From positions 68,208 to 132,207 of the forward strand of contig JAFIGX010000007.1 of the NCBI GenBank assembly GCA_017849455.1: DNA of 64,000 bases, read 5' to 3'. Position 1 is the stretch's first letter, and each line of letters starts with the position of its first letter. The notes beneath the pieces are model-generated. The model had not been told where the DNA came from. It did not search any database and saw only the letters and a list, made by a program, of their open reading frames with translations. Source of the stretch: Pseudobacter sp. (GTDB lineage Bacteria; Bacteroidota; Bacteroidia; Chitinophagales; Chitinophagaceae). Shown piece by piece: positions 18,784-27,598 of this stretch. A program made the translations under genes and the position numbers.

Positions 18784-20265
18784 ATGAAAAAGTATATTTC
18801 GATATCGCTGTTCCTGATCATTACCATTTTCGCCGCCTGCAAGAAGTTCGATTACTTTCAGATAAATCCCAATAATCCGACCATTGCAGATCCTTCCCTG
18901 TTATTGCCGGCTATCGAGCGCACGGCCTTTTCAACAATATCCGGAGATGCCGCATTGGCTTCCCGCTACCTGGTCTATACACAATCCGCCAGCAATGCGC
19001 AGTATTACGGCTGGCAACGCAGTGGTATGGGTTATGGAAATATTTCGCAGGTGGTAAAAATGGAAAAGGAAGCGGCCCGTACCGGCAAACCGAATTACAG
19101 GTATATCGGTAAATTTTTCCGGGCCTATTTTATTGTGAATATGACGCAGACATTTGGAGATATTCCCTATTCACAAATGATGCAATCTATCTTATACAAT
19201 AATTTTTCAGACAGTTCAGCAACAAGGCCGGTATATGACAAGCAACAGGACATTTATCGCGGAGTGCTGGATGATCTCAAAATTGCAAGTGATTCCCTGT
19301 CTGCAAACAGTGTGGCCATTGGCGGGGACCTGGTTTATGAGGGTAATATTGAAAGATGGAAAAAACTTATCAACTCATTTACATTAAGGGTATTGATGAG
19401 CCTTTCCAAAAAAGAGGCAGATGGCTCTTTGAATATTAAACAACGTTTTAATGACATCGTTTCCAATCCTGCCAAATATCCACTGATTTCTTCCAATGCG
19501 GAAAATGGAAGATTACCGTACTACAACGTTACCGGCAACCAATATCCCTTCTACAATAACAACTCCATGAAGACCGATTATTATCTGGACAGTACGTTTG
19601 TAGACATTTTGAGGGAACTTAAAGATCCACGCCTTTTTGTTTTTGGCAAGCCGAAACCATCTTCCGCACTTCCGCCCACTGATTTCAATGCCTATGATGG
19701 GCTACGTGGCAGCGCACCGCTGGCCGTCAATACAGCCAAAAGAGGAGCCGGAAACGCTTCGCAAATCCATGACCGGTACGCGTATGAAGCGATCAATGAA
19801 CCGAGCGTATTGATGAGCTATGCAGAAGTACAGTTCCTGTTGGCGGAAGCAGCAGTGAGAGGCTGGATCGGCGGTAATGCACAGGAGTTTTATAAGAATG
19901 GCATTAAAGTATCCATGGAGTTCTCCAATTTCAAAAACACCTATACCGGCACAGCGATCGATAACTATGTTGCACAACCTTCCGTGGTGCTGCAAGCAGG
20001 CAATGAAATAAAACAGATCATCACCCAAAAATATATCAGTATGTTCATGAACACCGGGTGGCAGCCATTCTATGAACAAAGACGTACTGGTTTCCCGACA
20101 TTCGACGTTTCCGGCGCCGGTATATTGAATGGAGGAAAAATTCCCAGACGCTGGATGTATCCCACCGACGAGTTTAATAATAACCGGGTGAATGTGGAGA
20201 ATGCAGTGAAAAATCAATACCCGGAGGGAGACAATATCAACGGGGTTATGTGGATACTTAAATAA
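18784..20265 (+). CDS. SusD/RagB-family substrate-binding outer-membrane lipoprotein (SusD-like_2 type)
   Basis: ATG 18784 is chosen because it starts a lipoprotein signal (MKKYISISLFLIITIFAACKK, acylated Cys near residue 19); an earlier ATG at 18724 overlaps susC. 493 residues. The N-terminal DYFQINPNNPTIADPSLLLPAI and the helical TPR-like units (YRYIGKFFRAYFIVNMTQTFGDIPYS) place it in the SusD-like_2 group. It would cap the SusC barrel encoded 31 bases upstream and bind ligand at the surface. Confidence 0.92.
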   Translation: MKKYISISLFLIITIFAACKKFDYFQINPNNPTIADPSLLLPAIERTAFSTISGDAALASRYLVYTQSASNAQYYGWQRSGMGYGNISQVVKMEKEAARTGKPNYRYIGKFFRAYFIVNMTQTFGDIPYSQMMQSILYNNFSDSSATRPVYDKQQDIYRGVLDDLKIASDSLSANSVAIGGDLVYEGNIERWKKLINSFTLRVLMSLSKKEADGSLNIKQRFNDIVSNPAKYPLISSNAENGRLPYYNVTGNQYPFYNNNSMKTDYYLDSTFVDILRELKDPRLFVFGKPKPSSALPPTDFNAYDGLRGSAPLAVNTAKRGAGNASQIHDRYAYEAINEPSVLMSYAEVQFLLAEAAVRGWIGGNAQEFYKNGIKVSMEFSNFKNTYTGTAIDNYVAQPSVVLQAGNEIKQIITQKYISMFMNTGWQPFYEQRRTGFPTFDVSGAGILNGGKIPRRWMYPTDEFNNNRVNVENAVKNQYPEGDNINGVMWILK

Positions 20266-20298
20266 TTTCAAATTGCTGTTAACTGAAATTCAAATTTC

Positions 20299-21534
20299 AT
20301 GATCATGAAGAAGGGGACCTTATTGGTATTATTATTCTATTGTCTTACCAATATCCAGGCACAGCAAGCCCGGAAAGCCATATTCGTTATAGTAGATGGC
20401 ATAGCGGCAGATGTGATTGAAAAGCAGCCGACACCTGCTTTGGATAAGATTGCAAAACAAGGAGGTTATACCAGGGCCCATGTCGGCGGAGAGAAAGGCG
20501 GTTATTCTGAAACGCCCACCATTTCTGCCGTAGGATACAACAGCCTGTTGACCGGTACATGGGTGAATAAGCATAACGTATGGGACAATGACATTGCAGC
20601 TCCCAACTATCACTATTGGACGATCTTTCGCTATTTCAAAGAACAATATCCGCAAAAAAAAGCCGCTGTTTTCTCCAGTTGGCTCGATAACAGGACCAAA
20701 CTGGTGGGTGAATCCCTGCCTCAAACCGGTAACCTGGAGCTCGATTATCATTTTGATGGTTTGGAACTGGATACTGTCAACTACCCGCACGATAAAAAGA
20801 GGGATTTCATGCATCGTATCGATGAAGCCGTTGTTGACAAAGCAGCAGATCATATCAAAAATGAGGGGCCGGACCTTACATGGGTCTACCTCGAGTATAC
20901 CGATGACATGGGGCATATGTTCGGCGACAGCCCAGAGTATTTCAAGGCAGTAGGCAAAATGGATAGCCAAATAGGACGTCTCTGGGAAGCCATCAGCTAC
21001 CGTGAAAGACAGTTCAAAGAAAATTGGGTGATCTATATCACCACTGACCACGGCAGGGACGCATCTACCGGAAAACATCATGGAGGGCAGTCCGACAGAG
21101 AAAGAAGTACCTGGATCGTAACCAACGCCAAAGGGCTGAACGATTATTTCAAGACAGGCAACCCCGGCATTGTGGATATAATGCCATCCATCGCATCCTT
21201 TCTGAATATTCGGATACCGAGGGAACAGTTGATGGAAATCGATGGGGTGCCCTTAACAGGACATCTATCCGCCGTTTCCCCCAACTTGAAATTGGAAGAG
21301 AGCAAATTAAAAATAACCTGGAAAGCGATCGATCATACCGGCAATGCAAAGATCTGGATGGCCACTACCAATAAGTTCAAAGAAGGTGGCCGGGATGAAT
21401 ATGTATTAAAAGGAACTGTACCCATTGCGAAAGAGCAGGCAATAATCGATATTGACGGTAACGCTCTTCCTTTCTATAAAATAGTGCTGGAAATGCCGGG
21501 TAATTTTCTTAACCGATGGATTTTGATGAAATAG
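20299..21534 (+). CDS. Exported alkaline-phosphatase-superfamily phosphodiesterase (NPP-like)
   Basis: A 411-residue protein with a signal peptide (LLVLLFYCLTNIQA). The metal-binding and catalytic set of the nucleotide pyrophosphatase/phosphodiesterase group is visible: FVIVDG near the start, nucleophile Thr74 in TPTISAVGYNSLLTG, the Asp/His pair in YTDDMGHMFG, TDHGRD, and HHGGQ. Two zinc ions are expected. It is the third gene of the SusC/SusD operon, 33 bases after susD. A likely task is cleaving a phosphate ester or phosphodiester so that products enter through SusCD; substrate unproven. Its 3' end overlaps the convergent cytochrome c gene by 26 bases. Confidence 0.88.
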   Translation: MIMKKGTLLVLLFYCLTNIQAQQARKAIFVIVDGIAADVIEKQPTPALDKIAKQGGYTRAHVGGEKGGYSETPTISAVGYNSLLTGTWVNKHNVWDNDIAAPNYHYWTIFRYFKEQYPQKKAAVFSSWLDNRTKLVGESLPQTGNLELDYHFDGLELDTVNYPHDKKRDFMHRIDEAVVDKAADHIKNEGPDLTWVYLEYTDDMGHMFGDSPEYFKAVGKMDSQIGRLWEAISYRERQFKENWVIYITTDHGRDASTGKHHGGQSDRERSTWIVTNAKGLNDYFKTGNPGIVDIMPSIASFLNIRIPREQLMEIDGVPLTGHLSAVSPNLKLEESKLKITWKAIDHTGNAKIWMATTNKFKEGGRDEYVLKGTVPIAKEQAIIDIDGNALPFYKIVLEMPGNFLNRWILMK

Positions 21535-22039
21535 ATCTTACTTTCACCGCAACCAACAATACCATGATCAGTAGCACTACAAGCGCCAGGTAGATCAGGA
21601 AGAAATGATAATCTTTTTCCAGGCTTAACGGTTTATAGGGAGGTACCAGCTTTCCTGGTTTGGCAAAAGGCGCCTTGTTCTCGCTCACGGTTTTGGCTTC
21701 AGACCGGATATACTCAACAATGCTTTTTATATTCTCCTCTGTCAGATCGGGATGATCTGGCATAGGTATATTGTTGAACTGGTTGAAGATAGCTACAGCA
21801 TCTTTGTCGCCGTTTTTTACCAGGGTTTGTGAAGAACGGACAAATTTTATGATCCAATCGATGGAGCGCCGCTGGTCCACCCCAGCCAGGGCCGGCCCTG
21901 TCAAAGTTTTGTTTACATTGTGACAGGCTGCACAGCGGCTGCTGAAAATTGCCTTGCCTTCTTCCAGAGGTGGCATTGCATATATGAACTTCACTCCACT
22001 GAACAGTAACAATAGCAGTAGTACTTTTTTAGAACTCAT
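21509..22039 (-). CDS. Membrane-anchored monohaem cytochrome c
   Basis: A 176-residue protein with a signal peptide (VLLLLLLFSGVKFIYA). One haem site is seen, RCAACHNV (CxxCH) near residue 35, and the axial Met is probably in NIPMPDHPDLT. A C-terminal membrane segment (about 145-167) would hold it in the inner membrane facing the periplasm. It is the last gene of the ba3 oxidase operon and overlaps the SCO gene by 11 bases, so it is probably the electron donor or an extra oxidase subunit. Confidence 0.88.
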   Translation of the reverse strand: MSSKKVLLLLLLFSGVKFIYAMPPLEEGKAIFSSRCAACHNVNKTLTGPALAGVDQRRSIDWIIKFVRSSQTLVKNGDKDAVAIFNQFNNIPMPDHPDLTEENIKSIVEYIRSEAKTVSENKAPFAKPGKLVPPYKPLSLEKDYHFFLIYLALVVLLIMVLLVAVKVRSISSKSIG

Positions 22040-22646
22040 TTCTCAATTTTTTTATGTCGTTTATCAATTGTTTCACTTCCCTGTCATCAGTACCGTCATA
22101 ATATCCCCGTATTCTTTTTTGCGGGTCGATCAGGACCAGCTTTTCGCTATGGATAAAATCATAGGGACCTCCATCACCATCCGTAGCAACGATCATAAAG
22201 CTGTTCCGGGCCAGCCTGTATATTTCTTTTTTATCCCCGGTGAGCAGGTCCCACCTGCCGGTAGCTATTCCAAAGCGTACGGCATACCTTTTCAATTGTT
22301 CAGCACTGTCCCTTTCAGGGTCTACACTAAATGAACTTAGCCATATCCACTTCTCTTCCCTGAACTCCTCATTGATCCGCTTCATACTGCTGGTCATCTT
22401 CGGGCAGATGGTAGGACAATGAGTAAAAAAGAAATCTGCCACTACTATTTTGCCTTGCCATTGGCCGTTGGAGACCATCTTCCCATCCTGGTTGACCAGT
22501 TGAAAATCGCCGATCCGGTGACCCTTCTCACCCATCACCGGCAATTGTTCAAACTTCTTTTCATATAAGTTCAATAATGCCCAGGCACTGAACGGCAAAA
22601 CGAACACTGCTATGATAAAAATTCCTATCGTTGATCTTTTGTTCAT
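22029..22646 (-). CDS. SCO1/SenC-type copper chaperone for cytochrome oxidase
   Basis: A 205-residue thioredoxin-fold protein with one N-terminal membrane segment. The copper site is CPTIC (CxxxC) in the strand-loop FFFTHCPTICPKM, with the third ligand His in DFIHSEKLVLID. SCO proteins deliver copper to the CuA centre of subunit II. The ATG shares one base with the stop codon of subunit I (TAATG), so translation is coupled. Confidence 0.92.
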   Translation of the reverse strand: MNKRSTIGIFIIAVFVLPFSAWALLNLYEKKFEQLPVMGEKGHRIGDFQLVNQDGKMVSNGQWQGKIVVADFFFTHCPTICPKMTSSMKRINEEFREEKWIWLSSFSVDPERDSAEQLKRYAVRFGIATGRWDLLTGDKKEIYRLARNSFMIVATDGDGGPYDFIHSEKLVLIDPQKRIRGYYDGTDDREVKQLINDIKKLRNEF

Positions 22647-24328
22647 TACTTCTTAACAGAGGTTTGCGGGACCGGGTTATCGATATTGAACCGTGGCGCA
22701 CCCGGTCCACTGTTCTTATTGACATTGTACAAAGCCGGTACATAGGCCAGCAGGATGATCACCAGCATAGCCACCAGCCAGGGTTTGAATTTATCGAACA
22801 AGGGAATTCTTTTTTCATCATGATAAGCCTCACTCACCGGGATCTCCAGTTCGCCTGCATTTTTCTTCTTGCCCAGAATGGTAGCAAAGAAATTGAGGAT
22901 GAAGAGCATGCCTGCAATGAACATGATGATACCTCCAAGCAATGCCAATAAAGTGGTGGGCACCCAATCGGCACGGAAAAGCGGGTTTTCGGGGTTGAGA
23001 TAAGAAGTGCCCAGATTTGTTCTTCTCGGCTCGCCGCGCAAGCCGCCCCAACTCATACCAAAAGAGAAGATCAGCATACCGATCACCCATAAATAGGGAA
23101 TGATAGTGTTGAGCTTAGGCATGGCTATTTTCTTTCCGCTGAGCTTCGAATAAATATATAAGCTCATACCGACTATTCCCAGGAATACCGGGCCTGCTAC
23201 CGTCATGTGAAAATGTCCTGGTAGCCAGGCAGTGTTATGCACCACGGTATTCAGGGAGTAGGAAGCATTGATGATACCTGTAACACCGCCGAACACGAAC
23301 AGGATCAACCCGCCGATAAAATAGGCGAACAAAAACCTGTTCTCATCGAACCAGGGCAGTTTCGACATCCAGCCAAATAAGCCTTTCCCGCCCCGCTTCC
23401 GGCCTGCATATTCCAATGATGCCGCCAGCGTAAAAGCAGTGATAAAGCTTGGTATCGATACCCCATAAGTAAGCATACCATGAAAGAATTTTACACCTTG
23501 TGCTATGGTAGGATCACTATATTGGTGATGCACTCCCACCGGTATCGAGAACAACAGGAAAAGGAATAAAGCTACCCTGCCGGCAAGATCGGAATATAGT
23601 TTGCCACCTGCTACTTTCGGCAGTACAGTATAGAACATGACGTATGCAGGCAATAACCAGAAGTATACCAGTGCATGTCCGAAAAACCAGAATAATGTTC
23701 TTGCAAGGTTTACGTTGACGGTATCTGTCCAACCCAATGACCAGGGTATCAACAGCACCAATACTTCATAAGCTACTGCCAGTGTACATACGAACCAGAT
23801 GATGAAATTGATCAGGGTACCTAATACGGCCAATGGAGTTTTGGTTTCAGGATTGAACCTCTTCCATTGGTTATACATTCTTGCCCAATCGAACAACGGG
23901 ACCCAGGAGCCAATGATCAATAAAGCCGCACCGAGATAAAACAAGGGATGGGCTTTCAATGGCGGATAAAAGGTGTAGAGCACCGATGCTTTACCGGCCA
24001 GCATGGCCCCGGCAGCCATCAACACTCCTGTCAGCATCAGCCAGAAACTCAGCCACATCAATTTTTTATTAGGTTCTCTCTTGAAATAGAACGCAATGGT
24101 AACATGACCGAAGGCTACTGCAAAAAAAGTGGTAAGCACCAGCGCATTGATAACTCCATGCAGTGTGAGCCCCTGGTAATAGTCGAGTTTGGCAAAAGAG
24201 GTCTGGTGCAATACACCGGCACGGTAGATAGTTTGCATCAGTCCATGATATATTCCGATAGTCAGTAATGCTACAGGGATGGCCAGTTCGAGAAAAATAA
24301 CCCTTTTGAATGATTTTGATACTTGCAT
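22646..24328 (-). CDS. ba3-type (B-family) haem-copper cytochrome c oxidase subunit I
   Basis: ATG 24328 (MQVSKSFKRV) gives 560 residues; an upstream extension to 24409 would run into the subunit II gene. About 13 membrane segments. The active site is visible: GHALVYFWLLPAY carries the CuB His and the cross-linked Tyr, HHQYSDP carries two CuB His, and VVHNTAWLPGHFHM carries the His ligands of the a3-type and b haems. The Gly-rich ASLEYAGRKRGGKGLFGW and the HALVY form (not HPEVY) match the Thermus ba3 group. B-family enzymes have high oxygen affinity, which suits the adjacent N2O reductase cluster. Confidence 0.93.
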   Translation of the reverse strand: MQVSKSFKRVIFLELAIPVALLTIGIYHGLMQTIYRAGVLHQTSFAKLDYYQGLTLHGVINALVLTTFFAVAFGHVTIAFYFKREPNKKLMWLSFWLMLTGVLMAAGAMLAGKASVLYTFYPPLKAHPLFYLGAALLIIGSWVPLFDWARMYNQWKRFNPETKTPLAVLGTLINFIIWFVCTLAVAYEVLVLLIPWSLGWTDTVNVNLARTLFWFFGHALVYFWLLPAYVMFYTVLPKVAGGKLYSDLAGRVALFLFLLFSIPVGVHHQYSDPTIAQGVKFFHGMLTYGVSIPSFITAFTLAASLEYAGRKRGGKGLFGWMSKLPWFDENRFLFAYFIGGLILFVFGGVTGIINASYSLNTVVHNTAWLPGHFHMTVAGPVFLGIVGMSLYIYSKLSGKKIAMPKLNTIIPYLWVIGMLIFSFGMSWGGLRGEPRRTNLGTSYLNPENPLFRADWVPTTLLALLGGIIMFIAGMLFILNFFATILGKKKNAGELEIPVSEAYHDEKRIPLFDKFKPWLVAMLVIILLAYVPALYNVNKNSGPGAPRFNIDNPVPQTSVKK

Positions 24329-24354
24329 GTTCGTTAGTTTTCGTTTTACCTGCC

Positions 24355-24804
24355 TTATGGATAGTTGACGATCACTTGTGCCCGCATGTTCTGGTGGCCT
24401 ACCCCGCAATATTCATGGCACACAATATCATAAACCCCGGGCTTATTGAATTTTACAGTAGTCTTATTGATAGCGCCATGAACGGCCATCATATTGACAT
24501 TTTTTTGTGCTATGTTGAATCCATGCACTACATCTTTGGACGTGAGATAAAAATCCACTTCACTTCCTACCGGCACGTAGATCTCGGCAGGTTGAAACTG
24601 CCACATCGAAGCAACTGAAAAAACCTGGTAAGTTGTTGAGTCGAGCTTGTTGATCTTCGGTTCTTCATAAGCTTTGTCGTAAGGGAGGCATTCCGGGACG
24701 TCGCTTTTGTACTTCCCTTTTGCATAGAGCAGCGAGAACACGAACAAGCCTATCAAAGCCAGTGTGATCCCCACTACTCTCTTTTCGGATTTGTCGATTT
24801 TCAT
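24355..24804 (-). CDS. ba3-type cytochrome c oxidase subunit II (CuA)
   Basis: A 149-residue protein with one N-terminal membrane anchor (about 12-30) and a periplasmic cupredoxin domain. The CuA ligands are all present: His in KDVVHGFNI and the C-terminal set CHEYCGVGHQNM (Cys, Cys, His, Met). It is short, as in Thermus ba3, with a single membrane helix rather than two. It takes electrons from a cytochrome c and passes them to subunit I, whose gene starts 26 bases later. Confidence 0.93.
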   Translation of the reverse strand: MKIDKSEKRVVGITLALIGLFVFSLLYAKGKYKSDVPECLPYDKAYEEPKINKLDSTTYQVFSVASMWQFQPAEIYVPVGSEVDFYLTSKDVVHGFNIAQKNVNMMAVHGAINKTTVKFNKPGVYDIVCHEYCGVGHQNMRAQVIVNYP

Positions 24805-24817
24805 TTTCAGACTGTTT

Positions 24818-24940
24818 TTAAACGCGGTCGATCATTAATAAATAGATACCATACCAGAAAAGAAGGGCAAGAATGACCAACAGGACAAAGAAAGCCATGG
24901 CGCCTTTGGGGATGAATTTTTCTTCAGTGGGTGATTCCAT
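24818..24940 (-). CDS. Small single-helix subunit (IIa-like) of the ba3 oxidase
   Basis: A 40-residue protein starting MESPTEEKFIPKG with one membrane helix (AMAFFVLLVILALLFWYGIYLL). It is the first gene of the oxidase operon, 13 bases before subunit II. Size, single helix and position match the IIa subunit of Thermus-type ba3 enzymes. A longer frame to 25018 exists, but its extra 26 residues are Arg-rich and run into the promoter region, so the shorter start is preferred. Confidence 0.75.
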   Translation of the reverse strand: MESPTEEKFIPKGAMAFFVLLVILALLFWYGIYLLMIDRV

Positions 24941-24965
24941 ACTGTGGAGTTTAAGAATTCGATGC

Positions 24966-25052
24966 CAAAAGTATCTACGCCTGCGGGCCCGAATACTGAT
25001 CCAATACATTGCCGACATGATCTTTGTCAGGCGTTAGATTGAGAGGGATCAG
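24966..25052 (-). promoter_or_regulatory. Oxidase promoter with -7 element and three degenerate FNR-like dyads
   Basis: On the minus strand TACTTTTG (24973-24966) fits the Bacteroidota -7 element and lies 25 bases before the IIa start. Upstream are CTGAT-CCAA-TACAT (24996-25009), TGAT-CTTT-GTCA (25018-25029) and TTGAG-AGGG-ATCAG (25039-25052), with centres about 21-22 bases apart. The first is centred 33 bases from the -7 centre, the same distance as in the nos promoter. The individual boxes are weak; the shared geometry is the main support. Confidence 0.45.
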
Positions 25053-25156
25053 TAAAGCCTGTTTGAACAGTGGCTTTCCCTTTATATGACCAATATCTGC
25101 GACCCGCCTAACCATAGTCATCTCCCGGCTGCCTTCCAGCATCAAAATTTGCAGTT

Positions 25157-25509
25157 ATGAAAATTGAAAGTGTCAACCCGATCCTGGTAAGAAAGTACAA
25201 TCAGCCTTTGCCCAGGTATACCAGCTACCCTACTGTTCCATTCTGGCAAAACGAGATCAGCATTGAAAGATGGAAAGAGCAGTTTGCACACCAATTCGAC
25301 AAACAGAATGCTGCCAATGGGATCAGTATTTATATTCATCTGCCTTTTTGCGAATCGCTGTGTACCTATTGCGGCTGCAATAAAAAGATCACCCAAAACC
25401 ATTCGGACAGGGTCACTATTTTATCAGAAATATTTGTGCTGCTTTCGACCTGTATTTGCAACGGAATAATGGGAGCGCGAACAAAGAAACATTCAGTAAG
25501 GCAATATGA
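25157..25509 (+). pseudogene. hemN: Oxygen-independent coproporphyrinogen III oxidase, internal deletion and frameshift
   Basis: The first 87 codons are normal HemN: PLPRYTSYPTVPFW, then IYIHLPFCESLCTYCGCNKKIT with the CxxxCxxC radical-SAM iron-sulfur site. Near 25400-25412 the frame passes into another that reads GHYFIRNICAAFDLYLQ and ends ETFSKAI at 25509, which is the HemN C-terminus. About 340 codons of the middle are missing and the two ends are out of frame, so the product cannot work. HemN makes haem without oxygen and is often placed beside anaerobic respiration genes. An intact copy elsewhere in the genome is likely needed for anaerobic growth. Confidence 0.85.
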
Positions 25510-25527
25510 TACTTATTGCCAAAAAAT

Positions 25528-26025
25528 TTAAAGCCCGGACCTGTGCTTCACCCAAAAAATATCCTTCCAGTTTTCATCTATTTCATTTTTCCGGCTGCTA
25601 CCATGCGTAATGACCACCTGCAGCTTCTCATCAGGCAGTGTTTGCTGCATATAGACAAATAATTTCCTTTCCTCAAAGCGGATATGTTCATCCAGTTTTT
25701 CTTCAAACCGGAATAACAATTCTTTATTGGTCTTGTCTTGGTCAAGCTCCAGGACCATATCCTGGATAACTACATGATCATGCTCAGCCCGTTGCCGCAA
25801 GGGATTATCAGCGGGCAGCAGAGGAAAAAGGATATGCTCCTCCTCCCGGAAATGCGGCTGCAGATCATTTTCAAAACTATAAAGAACATAGTTGCTAATA
25901 CGCTCCGGTGCAATGCCATTCGCCAGTCCTTGCTTTATTTTCCAGACCAGCAATAATCCAAAATGATGATCACGCGAAAATGCAATGAGGGCCTTGTGTC
26001 GTTTGATGGGGTTCTGGTCTTTCAT
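25528..26025 (-). CDS. Hemerythrin-domain protein
   Basis: A 165-residue cytoplasmic protein. His/Glu di-iron ligands of the hemerythrin HHE fold are visible in FSRDHHFGLLL, PHFREEEHILFPLL, AEHDHVVIQDM and HIRFEERKLF. Such proteins sense or buffer oxygen or NO, or protect and repair iron centres. The start overlaps the RIC gene by four bases (ATGA), so it is the last cistron of the run that begins with the nos cytochrome. Its 3' end faces the hemN relic, 18 bases away. Confidence 0.85.
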   Translation of the reverse strand: MKDQNPIKRHKALIAFSRDHHFGLLLVWKIKQGLANGIAPERISNYVLYSFENDLQPHFREEEHILFPLLPADNPLRQRAEHDHVVIQDMVLELDQDKTNKELLFRFEEKLDEHIRFEERKLFVYMQQTLPDEKLQVVITHGSSRKNEIDENWKDIFWVKHRSGL

Positions 26026-26753
26026 GCGTTGTATGCTTTTTCAATAGCAATAGCTTTCGGAAATAGGATATTATTCTCAAGGTGCACATGTGTATAAAGA
26101 TCGTTCTCAAACTCATCCAGCATCCTGTAAAACACACTATAGGTAACACAGGCATCCCCGGGCAGGGAATAATTATTGGCAAGCTCCCTGATTTCCTGCA
26201 GCACCTTGCCGGCTATTTCATGCTCTCTTTCCATCATGCTGACAGGAGCTTCGATCGTTCCAAATGGTGCAGCCGGTTTGGTTTTTCCGGCAGATGCCAC
26301 CAGGTCTTTGATATATGGAAATAAAATATTTTCCTCTTTGACCAAATGGGCCGATAGCTCTCCATTCACTTCTTCCACCAGTTGATAAATAATGAGCAAT
26401 TCAGGATGACGGTCTCCATGCACACGGGCTACTTTTGCTGCAGATGCTACGAGTTCGGGTAACGTCCTTTTCACATAACCGTGATGAACGTTTACAATAT
26501 AGTCAACCAGGAAATCGATACTCCAATCATTATAATGCACTGGAGTGGTGACAGGGTCCATCTCCGCCAGTTGCAGGTCCTGCTCTACTTTCGTGATATC
26601 CACTTCTTTTTCTGCGCAGGCTTCCCTAACGGTTTTCTTTCCGCCACAACAAAAGTCGAGCCCATATTTCTTAAATATCTGCGCTTTGCGCAAATCCTCT
26701 GCTGCGATCCGACCGATCGATACATCGAGGATATTTTCTTTTGGTGTAAGCAT
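26022..26753 (-). CDS. RIC/ScdA/YtfE-family iron-sulfur cluster repair protein (copy 1)
   Basis: A 243-residue di-iron protein. The N-terminal ScdA domain (about 1-60) has the signature YGLDFCCGGKKTVREAC. The C-terminal hemerythrin-like domain (about 75-240) carries VHHGYVKRTLPEL, HLVKEENILFPYI, EHEIAGKVL and HVHLENNILFPKA. The family repairs iron-sulfur centres damaged by NO or oxidants and may release NO from them. It follows nosY by 62 bases and is coupled to the hemerythrin gene. A divergent paralogue is at 33462-34217. Confidence 0.92.
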   Translation of the reverse strand: MLTPKENILDVSIGRIAAEDLRKAQIFKKYGLDFCCGGKKTVREACAEKEVDITKVEQDLQLAEMDPVTTPVHYNDWSIDFLVDYIVNVHHGYVKRTLPELVASAAKVARVHGDRHPELLIIYQLVEEVNGELSAHLVKEENILFPYIKDLVASAGKTKPAAPFGTIEAPVSMMEREHEIAGKVLQEIRELANNYSLPGDACVTYSVFYRMLDEFENDLYTHVHLENNILFPKAIAIEKAYNA

Positions 26754-26815
26754 ATTTCGCTTTTTTAGGTTTGCGTAAAGATGATGGCCGTTATTGCTGC
26801 ATATATGGGGAAGAC

Positions 26816-27583
26816 TTACAAATCCTTTTTCCTGAATACCCTAACTGCCAGTAAGAGCGGAATAACCACCCACAATAACATGATGCCTGCGGTGAAAATT
26901 ATGCCGGCGCCACTGCCGAAAAAATCTTTGTACAAAGCCCCTGTATAGCCCATCAAAGCTCCTACATCCATTTTGAGCATGATGAAAATGCGACCCAGGT
27001 CGATCGGGTTGAGCGCAGATAGGAACAGGGTGAATTTTTCCATTGGGTAATCGCTGAAACTAAAGAGTATCAGCAATACCAGCCCATCATAGATCAAAGA
27101 AAAATAGAACCATAGCAGTAAAGCAGAGCCAATGCCTCTTGCTTTATCTCTCGATTTTACGGAAGCGAGGAATGCAATCGAAGTAAAAGCCAGTGTAAGG
27201 GCTATACCTGTAAATAAAAGCGCAAGACCGGTGGCATCAAAAGTATATATCAATACCGGGAACCCTACGCCGATCATGAAACTACTTATCAAGGATAAGG
27301 CCACACCGCCATATTCGCTTAACAGGATGCGCGTTCTGCTCAGCGGCTGCGACAACATCAGCTCGATAAACTCATACGAGTTATAATAGTGTATGGTGGT
27401 AAAGATCAAACTGATCAGCGGTACAACGATCAGCACAATATTCAAAAGGCTGAGTATGGCCTTGCTTTGATTCTCTTCCAGTTGAAAAAGGCCGATCGAC
27501 ACAGCAAACAGGAAAAGCGTATAGGCAATGACCACCTTACTACGCAGAATATCATATAGCACATACCGGGTAAGTTTGAACAT
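26816..27583 (-). CDS. nosY: NosY, ABC permease for nitrous oxide reductase maturation
   Basis: A 255-residue membrane protein with six hydrophobic segments, typical ABC-2 permease. It begins MFKLTRYVLYDILRSKVV and shows the family pattern ELMLSQPLSRTRILLSEY near residue 75. With NosF it forms the transporter thought to supply a sulfur species for the CuZ cluster of NosZ, working with NosD. It starts 15 bases after nosF. The Walker-containing partner and nosD next door make the assignment firm. Confidence 0.92.
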   Translation of the reverse strand: MFKLTRYVLYDILRSKVVIAYTLFLFAVSIGLFQLEENQSKAILSLLNIVLIVVPLISLIFTTIHYYNSYEFIELMLSQPLSRTRILLSEYGGVALSLISSFMIGVGFPVLIYTFDATGLALLFTGIALTLAFTSIAFLASVKSRDKARGIGSALLLWFYFSLIYDGLVLLILFSFSDYPMEKFTLFLSALNPIDLGRIFIMLKMDVGALMGYTGALYKDFFGSGAGIIFTAGIMLLWVVIPLLLAVRVFRKKDL

Positions 27584-27598
27584 AACATTATCTTTATA

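Noticed and set aside
20332..21081. 249-codon frame opposite the phosphodiesterase gene
   Set aside because: It is antisense to a gene with all catalytic motifs in place.
24329..24409. N-terminal extension of oxidase subunit I
   Set aside because: It overlaps the subunit II gene and adds a basic stretch absent from the family.
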